From a virus: a DNA stretch of 39,878 nt. The stretch covers positions 1 to 39,878 of IMG/VR virus record IMGVR_UViG_3300006042_000014. One strand, written 5' to 3'. Numbering within the stretch: position 1 is the first letter of the stretch; each line of letters starts with the position of its first letter. The position numbers were made by a program, and so were the translations under genes. The notes below the pieces were generated by a model that made no database searches, was not told the DNA's origin, and worked only from the letters and a program-made list of their open reading frames with translations. Positions 20,582 to 29,149 of this stretch are shown piece by piece.

Positions 20582-22531
20582 ATGTCTGGCCGCATCCGCA
20601 ATGTGACCCCGAAGGCGGGATTTGTGTTCGACGGCCGGGACGTTATCCCCGCGCCATCCAATGTCATGCCCATCCGGTCAACGTTCACCGTGGACGGCGC
20701 GCTGGCCAACGTCATGTCTGGCCGGGGCACTTCGGTTGACCGGTCCAGCTATGACACATGGACCTTTCTTCGCAAAAACCCGCAGCAGATCGAGGCTGCC
20801 TATCGTGGCAATTGGCTGTGCCGGAAGATCGTGGACATTCCGTGTCAGGACATGACCCGAGCAGGCCGGGACTGGGACGCCGAAGATGACCAGATTGCGG
20901 CCATCGAGCGCGAAGAGAAGCGCTTGGGCCTGTGGTCGAAGGTCATGCAGGCGATGGTGCTGGGCAGGCTTGGCGGCGGCGCAATCCTCATCGGCGCGCG
21001 CGATCGGCGCCCTGATCTGCCCCTGCCAGCCAATGTCGATACCGGCTTCGTGGAATGGCTCGCGGTCCTTTCGCGGTATCAACTCACGGTCGGCGAAATG
21101 GAAACGGACCCCGCTTCCCCGATGTTTGGCGAGCCGCGCTATTTCCGCCTTGGCGGCAGCGGCAAGCAGGTCGATGTCCACCCTTCGCGCGTGATCGCGT
21201 TCAAGGGCATGCCGGCGCCCGGCCTCTACATGACCTCTTGGGAGGATCAGTATTGGGGTGATAGCATCATCCAGACGGTTGATGATGCGATCAAGCAGGC
21301 TGTCACCGCGACCCAGGGCTTCGCGAACCTGATCGATGAGGCGAAGGTGGACGTGTTCACCATGCCCGGCATGTATGAAACGCTCGCTCAGCCGGGCGGT
21401 GAAGCCAAGTTCATGCAGGCCCTCCAGACCACCGCGCAGGGCAAGAGCATGTGGCGCATGCTGGCGCTCGGCGAAGGTGAGACGTGGGAAACGCGCCAGA
21501 TCAATTGGGCCGGCATGCCCGATGTCATCAAGACCTATCTATCGATCGTGGCAGGTGCCGCAGATATCCCTGCGACCCGCCTTCTCGGCAAGTCTGCCGA
21601 TGGTATGAACGCGACTGGCGCCGGTGATGAGCGCAACTATCTCGCCATGATCGCAGCGAAGCAGACCATGGAACTGCGGCCCATCATGGATAGGCTGGAC
21701 GCGGTAGTACTGCCCTCCGCCGGCGTGGCCGCCGATCTGCCGTGGAAGTTCTCGCCAATCAGCACGCTTAGCGAGACGGAAGAGGCTGACATCGAACTGA
21801 AGGAAGCCCAAGCGCTTGAAAAGATCGTGGGCCTAGCGATGGTCCAAGAAACCGCGATGGCCAAGACCGTCCAGAACCGCCTGGTGGAATCCGGAAGATG
21901 GCCAGGATTGAAGGCGCTTTTGGATGAAGCCGAAAAAGCGGGCGAAGAATTGCCTGATGGCGACGAAACCGAGCTGGGCATTGTGCCGGTCGGATCGGAA
22001 GGAGGTGATCGGACTATCTCGCGTGCAGGCGGGCAGTCTGGAAGTGGCTTGCCCGCCCGCCGTGCTGTGAATGATGCCTGGATGCTGGAAGACTGGGCGC
22101 CCAAGACGCTCTACGTCAGCCGGGCAGTCGAGAACCGTGACGACATCGTGAAGTGGGCGCGCTCGCAGGGCTTCACGGACATCGCGGAAGACCTGCATGT
22201 CACCATCACCTACAGCCGCACGCCGGTTGACTGGATGGCCATGGGCGAAAGCTGGCGCGGCAAACTGGAGATCGAGCCGGGCGGGCCGCGTCTGGTCGAA
22301 GCGCTTGGCCCTGACGGCAAATACAAGGCCCTGCTGTTCACCGCCTACGAGCTGGTGAGCCGCAATGCCGAGATGCGCGAAAAGGGCGCGTCGTTCGACT
22401 GGCCCGAGTATCAGCCCCACATTTCCATTCAGGTCGGCGGCGACATCGATCTGGCCACGGTGAAGCCCTACACCGGTAAGATCGTGCTAGGGCCGGAAAT
22501 CTTTGAGGAAATCCGCAGCGGAGGCGAATAG
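20582..22531 (+). CDS. Portal protein with C-terminal Acb1-like phosphodiesterase domain
   Basis: A 649-residue protein. Residues 1 to about 460 are a DUF1073-type portal: YDTWTFLRKNPQQIEAAYRGNWLCRKIVDIPCQDMTR, GRLGGGAILIGARD, WGDSIIQTVDDAIKQ, and PATRLLGKSADGMNATGAGDERNYLAMI. After a Gly-rich linker (about 480-505) comes a separate domain, TLYVSRAVENRDDIVKWARS, with two HxT/S motifs, His539 in LHVTITYSR and His613 in PHISIQV. That is the 2H-phosphoesterase arrangement of Acb1, which cleaves cyclic oligonucleotides of CBASS defence. This portal family is known to carry such a domain; activity here is untested. The first ATG 20582 is chosen over TTG 20576. Confidence 0.88.
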   Translation: MSGRIRNVTPKAGFVFDGRDVIPAPSNVMPIRSTFTVDGALANVMSGRGTSVDRSSYDTWTFLRKNPQQIEAAYRGNWLCRKIVDIPCQDMTRAGRDWDAEDDQIAAIEREEKRLGLWSKVMQAMVLGRLGGGAILIGARDRRPDLPLPANVDTGFVEWLAVLSRYQLTVGEMETDPASPMFGEPRYFRLGGSGKQVDVHPSRVIAFKGMPAPGLYMTSWEDQYWGDSIIQTVDDAIKQAVTATQGFANLIDEAKVDVFTMPGMYETLAQPGGEAKFMQALQTTAQGKSMWRMLALGEGETWETRQINWAGMPDVIKTYLSIVAGAADIPATRLLGKSADGMNATGAGDERNYLAMIAAKQTMELRPIMDRLDAVVLPSAGVAADLPWKFSPISTLSETEEADIELKEAQALEKIVGLAMVQETAMAKTVQNRLVESGRWPGLKALLDEAEKAGEELPDGDETELGIVPVGSEGGDRTISRAGGQSGSGLPARRAVNDAWMLEDWAPKTLYVSRAVENRDDIVKWARSQGFTDIAEDLHVTITYSRTPVDWMAMGESWRGKLEIEPGGPRLVEALGPDGKYKALLFTAYELVSRNAEMREKGASFDWPEYQPHISIQVGGDIDLATVKPYTGKIVLGPEIFEEIRSGGE

Positions 22532-23379
22532 TGGCCTATTCCCTCCCCCGCATGGCTCGCCAAGCAGGCAAGCGGCGAAACATCGTCCTCAGGCCGATTG
22601 TCCCCGCTGTCTCAATGGCAACGGACCTCGCCGCGATCTACGCGCCCGCCTGGCAGATATGGGCCGACAGCATCGACCGCATCATTGCCGGCTATGATCC
22701 GCAGCCGCTGCCCACGGCCGACACGCTGACCGTCGACACCGTGGATCAGGTGCAGGCCGCCATCAGCAGCGTGGCGCAGGAGTTTCTGACCGTCCTCACC
22801 GCACGGATCGCGCCGGGGCTGCGGCAGTGGGTGGTAAAAGCAGAGAGGACGCACCGCTCGAAATGGTCGGCCGCGATCAAGGCCGGCGTGGGTGTCGATC
22901 TCGACCTGATCCTGTCCGCGCAGCCGGTGGAGGAGGCACTGGGGACGTGGTTGGCGCGCAATGTTGCGCTGGTGACCAATGTCTCCGATGTGACCAAGGG
23001 CAAAATTGCCGATGCTGTCTTCCGCGGATACGAGCAGAGGACGCCTGTCAGGGATGTCGCGCGCCAGATACGCGAAGACGTAGGCGGCAGTCGCGCACGG
23101 GCGGTCAGGATTGCCAGCCATCAAAATTCATCCCTGTCAGCGGCGCTGGACACGGAACGGCAAGCAGAAGCTGGATTGGAATTCTTCAAGTGGCGTCATT
23201 CAGCCAAGCGTTTTCCTAGGCAGGATCACCTCGCCCGCGACGGAAAGATTTATAACCTGCGGACGGGTAAAGAACGCGACGGTTCTGGGCAAGTCGCCGC
23301 AGATGATAGGCCCGGAATGCGTCCCGCATGTGGGTGCCGCTCTCAAGCGTGGATACCGCTCTTAGATACCATAGATTAG
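22531..23379 (+). CDS. SPP1 gp7/Mu F-like head morphogenesis protein
   Basis: A 282-residue minor head protein. The GTG start at 22531 overlaps the portal stop (TAGTG). The N-terminal two thirds are helical. The C-terminal part has the family pattern SHQNSSLSAALDTERQAEAG, LEFFKWRHSA, RQDHLARDGKIYNL and GMRPACGCRSQAWIPLL, a Cys/His domain. It acts with the portal and scaffold in procapsid assembly. A 97-base leader and the HNH gene follow. Confidence 0.86.
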   Translation: MAYSLPRMARQAGKRRNIVLRPIVPAVSMATDLAAIYAPAWQIWADSIDRIIAGYDPQPLPTADTLTVDTVDQVQAAISSVAQEFLTVLTARIAPGLRQWVVKAERTHRSKWSAAIKAGVGVDLDLILSAQPVEEALGTWLARNVALVTNVSDVTKGKIADAVFRGYEQRTPVRDVARQIREDVGGSRARAVRIASHQNSSLSAALDTERQAEAGLEFFKWRHSAKRFPRQDHLARDGKIYNLRTGKERDGSGQVAADDRPGMRPACGCRSQAWIPLLDTID

Positions 23380-23414
23380 CTAGGATTTTCGGCGATTCGT
23401 GCTATGTCTGAAGC

Positions 23415-23448
23415 GGGCCGGAAACACTGCGCTAACAGTGCCCGGCCC
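23415..23448 (+). other. Hairpin upstream of the HNH gene
   Basis: GGGCCGG (23415-23421) pairs with CCGGCCC (23442-23448), with an inner CACTG/CAGTG stem and loop CGCTAA. There is no T-tract. A 9-base direct repeat GATTTTCGG flanks the segment (23384-23392 and 23466-23474). It may regulate the HNH gene or mark the edge of the insertion. Confidence 0.45.
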
Positions 23449-23475
23449 TGACCACAACGAAAGGTGATTTTCGGT

Positions 23476-24267
23476 ATGGCTATGCCCGAATTATGCGCTG
23501 CGCCTGGGTGCGGCAAGCCCGCTCGTAAAAATCGTTTTAACGCCTGTTCCATGCATGAAGCGCGGATGCGGCGCGGCGGATCTTTTGAGCGCCGACAAGA
23601 GAAGATGACGCTTCACCAGATACTCGGCGGAAAGATGCTATTTGGTCTTTGGCAGGTTCTGTCTGAGGGGGAGCCTTATATCCGCGGAAATGGCGAATCC
23701 ATGCGCCGCGCGATGTGCCGTTGCGCTTGCGGCGTCGAGCGTCTTGTGCCGATACATACCCTCAAACAGGGCAACTCTAAGCATTGCGGGTGCAGGCAAC
23801 ACATTTTCAATGAGGCTAATCACCTCCGCCATGGGGACACCCGGCGCAGCCATTATGCCGCGGAATATGGAATTTGGAGTAAGATGATAGGGCGCTGCAC
23901 CAGCCCGAACGATAAGCATTTCCGGCACTACGGCGGGCGCGGCATAAGCGTATGCGACCGTTGGCGGTTAGACTATGTGAATTTCCTTGCGGATATGGGG
24001 CGTCGTCCTTCGCCCAAGCATTCCATTGATCGGATCGACGTTAACGGAAACTACGAGCCGGGCAACTGTAGATGGGCTACCGCGCGCGAGCAGGCTGCGA
24101 ACAAGCAAAACACTCACTGGGTGCAATTCCGAGGCGAGCGCGTCGCCCTCATAGAAGCTTGCCGCAGGGCTGGCGTCGAATGCAGATACAAACTGATCCA
24201 CAAGCGAGTTCACTCAAAGGGCATGACCTTTGATCAGGCGCTGGCGATGGAAGGGATAACCCCCTAA
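23476..24267 (+). CDS. HNH-type homing endonuclease-like protein
   Basis: A 263-residue free-standing endonuclease-like protein. A Cys-rich N terminus (CAAPGCGKPARK; MCRCACGVE; KHCGCRQH) leads to the core GIWSKMIGRCTSPNDKHFRHYGGRGISVCDRW ... FLADMG ... HSIDRIDVNGNYEPGNCRWAT, a motif found in many phage homing-type nucleases. AAAGGTGA stands about eight bases before ATG 23476. Codon use is visibly less G+C-rich than its neighbours, and it separates the gp7-like gene from the protease gene, so it looks like a later insertion. Confidence 0.82.
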   Translation: MAMPELCAAPGCGKPARKNRFNACSMHEARMRRGGSFERRQEKMTLHQILGGKMLFGLWQVLSEGEPYIRGNGESMRRAMCRCACGVERLVPIHTLKQGNSKHCGCRQHIFNEANHLRHGDTRRSHYAAEYGIWSKMIGRCTSPNDKHFRHYGGRGISVCDRWRLDYVNFLADMGRRPSPKHSIDRIDVNGNYEPGNCRWATAREQAANKQNTHWVQFRGERVALIEACRRAGVECRYKLIHKRVHSKGMTFDQALAMEGITP

Positions 24268-24272
24268 CCTCC

Positions 24273-24314
24273 CGTCCGTAGAGCCTAGCCAAGACCATGC
24301 GGCAGACAAGCCCC
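24273..24314 (+). promoter_or_regulatory. CGTCCGTAG element 2 (before protease/scaffold)
   Basis: CGTCCGTAG at 24273-24281, 42 bases before ATG 24315, which is preceded by CCCC and no Shine-Dalgarno sequence. It follows the HNH stop by five bases. This fixed distance supports ATG 24315 over ATG 24297. Confidence 0.6.
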
Positions 24315-25625
24315 ATGGTGCTATTCTCCGACGCCCTGACCCTTGACGCGCCTCGCCCGATGCAGGGCGGCTTTGTTGCCGTCAGGGCAAAGGCTGCCCG
24401 CACCGGCACCTATTCCTATCTCGGCTCCGAGATCGACCCCGAAAACAAGCATGGCTTGCGCGACGCCGGGATGGTCAACGTCCTGCGCGACGATGCCGCC
24501 GTGTTCGATGCCAAGTCGGTGCATAGCTTCATCGGCAAGCCGATCACGAACGATCACCCGCGCGAGGCCGTCAACGCCGGGAATTGGCGCGATCATGCGC
24601 GCGGCGTTGTCATGGGCGCGATGCGGGACGGTGAATATCTCGCGTTCGACCTGCTGCTGACCGACAAGGCGACGATCGACGCTGTGGACGCCGGCAAGCG
24701 CGAACTGTCCAACGGCTATGCGGCTGAGCTTCAGTTCGGCGATTTCACCGGCCCCGGCGGCGTCAAATGCGTGGCCAAGCAGGTCGCCATCACTGGCAAT
24801 CACGTCGCAATCGTGGACCGTGGCAGGGCCGGTCCGTCGTGCCGCATCGGCGATGCCGCGATCTGCGACGCGTTGCCTATCGCGTTGCAGGATGGAGCGA
24901 AAGAGGCCGCCGCATGGCTCAAGAAGGCCATAGCGCTCCACGAGAAACACATGAACGGCTCTGCCCCGACTACCGGCAAAGAGGGCGAGAAGAGTCAGAT
25001 GCTCATGATGGAGCAGATGAAGAACGCGCTGGCCGAACTTGGGGGCGGCGACGCCAAGTCCGGCGAGGCCGGCATGAAGATGGACGTTTACCCCTTCCAC
25101 ATCCTTGAACAGGAGAAGCAAGTGAAGAAGATCGTGCTCGACGGTCTGCAGGTCGACCTATCGGACGCGGAAGCCGTCAGCGCCGCGATCTCGAAGCTGC
25201 AGGACAAGGCTGCGCAGGCTGAAACCGCTCTGACCGATGCAAAGGGCCAGATTTCCACCCTACAGGGCGAGAAGGCTGTGCTGGAAAAGAAGCTGGCCGA
25301 TGCGAACGCCGAGTTGACCCCAGCCAAGCTGGATCAGCGCGTCGCGGATCGGGCAACGCTGGTGACCAAGGCAAAGGCGGTCAAGGCCGACATCGTGACC
25401 GATGGCAAGACTGATGCGGAAATCCGCCGTGCGGTCGTGGCCTTCACCCTCGGTGATACCGAAGCCTCCGCGCTGGATGATGTCGGCATCGCAGGCGCCT
25501 TCGCCATGGCTGCGAAGGATGCCAAGCCCGCCGACCCGCTGCGCACGATCATCACCGATGGCGTTCGCGGCCCGGTCAATGACGCCGCCACCGTCTCCAC
25601 CATCCGCGCCGCGCGCTACGCATAA
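24315..25625 (+). CDS. DUF2213 capsid maturation protease with scaffold region
   Basis: A 436-residue protein. The N-terminal part (LTLDAPRPMQGGFVAVRAKAARTGTYSYLG, KPITNDHPREAV, ELSNGYAAELQFGDFTG, ITGNHVAIVDRGRAGPSC) is the DUF2213 protease-like domain. The C-terminal half is a coiled-coil scaffold (KLQDKAAQAETALTDAKGQ ... EKKLADANAEL). Fused protease-scaffold genes precede capsid genes in many siphoviruses. ATG 24315 is preferred by homologue-like start and by the distance to element 2. Confidence 0.86.
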   Translation: MVLFSDALTLDAPRPMQGGFVAVRAKAARTGTYSYLGSEIDPENKHGLRDAGMVNVLRDDAAVFDAKSVHSFIGKPITNDHPREAVNAGNWRDHARGVVMGAMRDGEYLAFDLLLTDKATIDAVDAGKRELSNGYAAELQFGDFTGPGGVKCVAKQVAITGNHVAIVDRGRAGPSCRIGDAAICDALPIALQDGAKEAAAWLKKAIALHEKHMNGSAPTTGKEGEKSQMLMMEQMKNALAELGGGDAKSGEAGMKMDVYPFHILEQEKQVKKIVLDGLQVDLSDAEAVSAAISKLQDKAAQAETALTDAKGQISTLQGEKAVLEKKLADANAELTPAKLDQRVADRATLVTKAKAVKADIVTDGKTDAEIRRAVVAFTLGDTEASALDDVGIAGAFAMAAKDAKPADPLRTIITDGVRGPVNDAATVSTIRAARYA

Positions 25626-25639
25626 GGGAGGGCTGAACC

Positions 25640-26107
25640 ATGTCCGTTCTTCAGAGCAGCTACACCGAGAACCCCGCCAAGGGCTATCCCGGCATGATCG
25701 CCAATGGCGAGACCTCCAACCGCATCAGCCGCACCTGTGAAACCGCTGCGGGCATTGCATTCGGCGCGCCGGTCTATCGCGGGTCGGGCGATCACGGCGC
25801 AGTCGGCACGGTCGGCACGCTGGCCACCTTCCTGGGCTTCGCCGTCGCCACTTCGGCCTTGGGCGCGCTGCCCGGCGCCGATGCTGACGAATATCAGCAG
25901 TATGACAACATGACGATCATCACCAGCGGTGCGGTCTATGTCACTGTCACCGGCGCCGTGACCGATGGCGCTGCGCTGACGGTCGGCACTGGTGCTGGTG
26001 CGGCGGATGGTATCGGCGCCACGGCCGCCGACGCAACGCACATCGCGACCGGGTGGATCGCAGACGAAACCGTCACGAACGGCCTGTGCCGTATCGTGAA
26101 GCGCTAA
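25640..26107 (+). CDS. Head decoration/cement protein
   Basis: A 155-residue Gly/Ala/Thr-rich beta protein (YPGMIANGETSNRISRTCET; VYRGSGDHGAVG; TIITSGAVYVTVTGAVTDGA) with GGGAGGGC before ATG 25640. Composition and location between the scaffold and capsid genes match phage structural cement or decoration proteins that stabilise the shell. Confidence 0.75.
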   Translation: MSVLQSSYTENPAKGYPGMIANGETSNRISRTCETAAGIAFGAPVYRGSGDHGAVGTVGTLATFLGFAVATSALGALPGADADEYQQYDNMTIITSGAVYVTVTGAVTDGAALTVGTGAGAADGIGATAADATHIATGWIADETVTNGLCRIVKR

Positions 26108-26117
26108 GGGGGCAATC

Positions 26118-27212
26118 ATGAACGCCATTTCCCATTTCTTCGACGCCGCTGCCGGTCGCATCACCGATCCGATCATGTTCATGGCCGCTGACGCCGCGGT
26201 CCAGCGGCAGGTCATCAGCCTGTGGGCCGCCGACAATGCGCGCCATGCGGCTTCGTTCGCCGACAAGATCGACGCGTTCCTGTCGGACGCGCAGGTCGGC
26301 TATGCCTTCCTAACCCCGCAGCTTCACCGCATCGAATCCGAAGTCTACATGACGAAGTATCCTAGCTTCGACATCACTCGGTTCATGCCGGTCGATAGCT
26401 CGGGCGACATGTGGGATGTCGGCACGGTCGTCTATTCGATGGATCAGGTCGGCCAGGCCGAGTTCATGGCCGGCGGGGCGTTCAACATGCCCTACGCGTC
26501 GACCAAGATGACGCAGAACACCCGCAACTTCCATCTGGCCGCGATCGGCTATGAATGGAACACGCAGGAAATGCAGCGCGCCGCCAAGCTCGGCCGTTCG
26601 CTGTCGTCGGACAAGGCGCTGGCTGCCGGCCTCGCCGCCGATCGCTTCATCTATGGCATCGCCATGACAGGCCTCACCCCAAAGGGCGAAAACGAAAAGG
26701 GCTGGACCGGCTTCGTCAATGACGCGAACGTCGCATCGGCGCAGGTCGCGAACGATGGCACCAGTTCGTCGCGGCTTTGGTCGGCCAAGACCGCCGATCA
26801 GATCCTGCGCGACATCAACGAAGCGCTGACCGCAGTTGAAACCGGCTCGGGCGAAACGATGGTGGCTGACACCCTGGTCCTGCCGACCAGCAGCTATAAT
26901 TACATCGCCACCACCCGCGTCGGTGACAGCGGCTCGACCATCCTGTCCTTCCTGATGGCAAACAACGCGGCCGGTGAAAGCCTGACCATCCTCAAGAGCC
27001 GCGCGCTCGAAACGGCGGGGACCAGCAGCAGCAAGCGCCTCGTCGCCTATGCCCGCAATTCGCAGGTGCTGAAGTTCCACCTGCCCGGCCCGCACCAGTT
27101 CCTGCCCGCCTTCCAGAAGGCGAGCATGGTTTACGAAGTCGGCGGAATCATGAATGTCGGTGGCCTGGAGGTTCGCCTCCCAGCCGGCATGATCTACCGC
27201 GACAGCTTCTAA
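26118..27212 (+). CDS. Major capsid protein (DUF2184 type)
   Basis: A 364-residue protein matching DUF2184 capsid proteins: QLHRIESEVYMTKYPSFDI, PVDSSGDMWDVGTVVYSMD, MPYASTKMTQNTRNFHLAAIGYEWNTQEMQRA, and a C-terminal PAFQKASMVYEVGGIMNVGGLEVRLPAGM. HK97-fold shell subunit. GGGGGC lies before ATG 26118. Ordinary for the family in length and order. Confidence 0.9.
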   Translation: MNAISHFFDAAAGRITDPIMFMAADAAVQRQVISLWAADNARHAASFADKIDAFLSDAQVGYAFLTPQLHRIESEVYMTKYPSFDITRFMPVDSSGDMWDVGTVVYSMDQVGQAEFMAGGAFNMPYASTKMTQNTRNFHLAAIGYEWNTQEMQRAAKLGRSLSSDKALAAGLAADRFIYGIAMTGLTPKGENEKGWTGFVNDANVASAQVANDGTSSSRLWSAKTADQILRDINEALTAVETGSGETMVADTLVLPTSSYNYIATTRVGDSGSTILSFLMANNAAGESLTILKSRALETAGTSSSKRLVAYARNSQVLKFHLPGPHQFLPAFQKASMVYEVGGIMNVGGLEVRLPAGMIYRDSF

Positions 27213-27223
27213 GGGGCGCGAAC

Positions 27224-27403
27224 ATGTCCAAGGTGAAAGTGACCAACATCAGCACCGGCCCGCGCGGCGCCTATCTGGGTGGCGCGCTGGTCATGGCCCA
27301 GCCGGGCGAAACGATCGAGGTGGATGATTTCGCCGAAGAGTGGTTCGCCAGGGCACCGGCCAAGGATGCGAAGGAAACCAAGGCCGAAGGCGACAAGGCC
27401 TGA
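27224..27403 (+). CDS. Small structural protein, 59 aa
   Basis: A 59-residue protein (MSKVKVTNISTGPRGAYLGG, then GETIEVDDFAEEWFARAP) directly behind the capsid gene. Short proteins of this type, with a beta-rich N terminus and acidic-basic tail, are common between capsid and connector genes. The exact role is unknown. Confidence 0.75.
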   Translation: MSKVKVTNISTGPRGAYLGGALVMAQPGETIEVDDFAEEWFARAPAKDAKETKAEGDKA

Positions 27404-27427
27404 CGTTTCAACACCGGGGGCAAACGG

Positions 27428-27460
27428 GGCCGCTGCTCACACCGGGCGGCGGCCATTTTC
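27428..27460 (+). terminator. Possible intrinsic terminator after capsid module
   Basis: GGCCGCTGC (27428-27436) pairs with GCGGCGGCC (27446-27454), including one G-T, around a 9-base loop, followed by ATTTTC. The T-run is short, so it may only attenuate. Confidence 0.4.
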
Positions 27461-27474
27461 GTAAGGACTGACCC

Positions 27475-27933
27475 ATGGCCTACACCCCGCCGACGAAGGC
27501 GACGTTCATTGCGATCTTCCCGCCGTTCGCCGCGGTGACGGACGAGGCTTATGCGTTCTGGTCGGCGCGCGCCGGGCGGATCGTGGACCCGATGCAGGCC
27601 TGCCTTGGCGAGGATGCCGATCTGGCCGCCATGCTCATCACGGCGCATTATCTCACCCTGCAGGGCATCGGCACCGGCGCAGAGGCGGAAATGGCCGCTC
27701 AGGGCGCCAGCGGGTTCAAGCGGATCAAGTCGGGCACAATCGAGCTAGAGCGCGGCGACGCGGCGTCAAGCGGCGCGGACATGGGCGAGTATGGCGCGAC
27801 TAGCTATGGCCAGCAGGTCTACCCCATGCTCAAGGCCTGTTTGGCCGGCCCGCGCGTAACCGGCACCGGCCCCGTCATCGGCGGGTGCGGCTTCAACGGA
27901 TTCGCCGGCCCGCTGCCTTACGGGAGGTTTTGA
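27475..27933 (+). CDS. DUF4054 head-tail connector protein
   Basis: A 152-residue protein with the DUF4054 pattern: FPPFAAVTDEAYAFWSARAGRIV and ADLAAMLITAHYLTLQG, followed by a Gly-rich C-terminal half. AAGGA stands seven bases before ATG 27475. Adaptor between head and tail. Confidence 0.85.
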   Translation: MAYTPPTKATFIAIFPPFAAVTDEAYAFWSARAGRIVDPMQACLGEDADLAAMLITAHYLTLQGIGTGAEAEMAAQGASGFKRIKSGTIELERGDAASSGADMGEYGATSYGQQVYPMLKACLAGPRVTGTGPVIGGCGFNGFAGPLPYGRF

Positions 27934-28292
27934 TGGGGCTTCTCGATGGCGGCATCGCCAGCATCTTCGGCGCGGCGCTGGCCGGGCTGTATCTGCCGGC
28001 CACCCTGCATGTGCCAGGCACGCGCACCGATGATGAAGAGGGCAATATCTCCTATGGCCCCGAAACCGATATCCCGTGCCGCGCGCAGATGGATGCCGCG
28101 ACCTATGCCATGCGCCAAAGCGAGGACTATTCGGAAGGCGATGTGCGGATCATCATCCTGACCGCCGAGCTTGGCGCTGAGGTGACGACGGACTGCCAGA
28201 TCACCGTCAGCGGCAAGCGCTGGATGGTCGGTAGCGCCGATCTGGATGCGGCTTCGAGCCATTGGGTTTGCCGGGGGCGGGCGGCAGGCTGA
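27933..28292 (+). CDS. Neck/head completion protein, 119 aa
   Basis: A 119-residue protein from ATG 27933 (TGATG overlap). The order of a short helical N terminus, LPATLHVPGTRTDDEEG and beta strands DVRIIILTAEL and QITVSGKRWMVGSADLD is typical of a phage head-completion protein. Confidence 0.72.
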   Translation: MGLLDGGIASIFGAALAGLYLPATLHVPGTRTDDEEGNISYGPETDIPCRAQMDAATYAMRQSEDYSEGDVRIIILTAELGAEVTTDCQITVSGKRWMVGSADLDAASSHWVCRGRAAG

Positions 28293-28810
28293 TGGTCGCC
28301 ATCACCGGCCAGAAAGCCCACAAGGCCCGCCTCAAGCGCATCCGTGGCGCAGCGATGCGCGCGGAGGTCGGCAAGGCGATCTACGTTGCGGCCGACTATC
28401 TCAGCACCGAAGCCGCCCTGTCGATCACGAACGGCGCCGTTAGCGGCAAGAACCATGTCGCCAGTGACCCAGGTGACCCGCCCAACGCTGACACGCACAT
28501 GCTCGATCGCTCCATCCACACTCAGCGCGAAAGCCAGTTGATGGCGCTATCCGTCGCGGACGCCCCATATGCCGCAGCACTGGAGCAAGGGTCCGAACGC
28601 AAGGCGGGCAAGGCGGCCCGTTCATTCGCCTCCAATATCACTGATTACGGGCCAAGCCGGGCGAAGCAGGGGCCGGTTAAGATGGAGTTCGGCGATTCGA
28701 AGACAGCCGCTCGCCCATTCATGCAGCCAGCGGCCAACAAGACCCGACCCAAAGCCCAGCGCCTCGTCCAAGAAGCGGTCAAGCGGGTGGTCAAAGGAGG
28801 CACGCTATGA
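28292..28810 (+). CDS. HK97 gp10-like neck/tail protein
   Basis: A 172-residue protein from ATG 28292 with AEVGKAIYVAADYLSTEAALSITNGAVSGKNHVASDPGDPPNADTHMLDRSI, the HK97 gp10-like pattern, and a C-terminal ARPFMQPAANKTRPKAQRL. Tail-to-head joining component. Confidence 0.82.
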   Translation: MVAITGQKAHKARLKRIRGAAMRAEVGKAIYVAADYLSTEAALSITNGAVSGKNHVASDPGDPPNADTHMLDRSIHTQRESQLMALSVADAPYAAALEQGSERKAGKAARSFASNITDYGPSRAKQGPVKMEFGDSKTAARPFMQPAANKTRPKAQRLVQEAVKRVVKGGTL

Positions 28811-29085
28811 GGGTAAAGTTCACCGCCGACTACGACCACAAGTGGCCGTCGCGCGCCATGACGTTCTTCCCCGCCGGCTACGAGGGCACAGTGCGCCGCG
28901 AGGTCGGAGAACGCGCCATCGCGAAAGGCAGGGCGACAGAGGTCAAGCGCCGTGGTAAGGCTGCGGACGATGGCGAAACCCCCGCGATTTCCGACAGCCG
29001 ACGAGGTGGACGAGTGGCTGGATCAAACGATGCTCCTGATGTGGGGGCCGTCGTTCTCGATCCGCAGGTGGATGGGGCCGGATAA
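28807..29085 (+). CDS. Small connector-region protein, 92 aa
   Basis: ATGA overlap with the gp10-like gene. Residues 1-60 (MRVKFTADYDHKWPSRAMTF, then a basic helix) look genuine. The Gly-rich C-terminal 35 residues overlap another frame (28970-29149) and may be run-on. Unknown function. Confidence 0.6.
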   Translation: MRVKFTADYDHKWPSRAMTFFPAGYEGTVRREVGERAIAKGRATEVKRRGKAADDGETPAISDSRRGGRVAGSNDAPDVGAVVLDPQVDGAG

Positions 29086-29149
29086 CGATGACGACGCTGG
29101 ACCCATCCCTGTCGGTCAGGGGCAAGATCATCGCAGCCCTGAAGACTGA
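28970..29149 (+). CDS. Possible overlapping small gene, 59 aa
   Basis: ATG 28970 with a weak AAGG site gives MAKPPRFPTADEVDEWLDQT followed by a Trp-rich helix, more protein-like than the overlapping 3' ends. It spans the junction of genes 28807-29085 and 29088-29522. Real gene or shadow cannot be settled from sequence. Confidence 0.35.
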   Translation: MAKPPRFPTADEVDEWLDQTMLLMWGPSFSIRRWMGPDNDDDAGPIPVGQGQDHRSPED

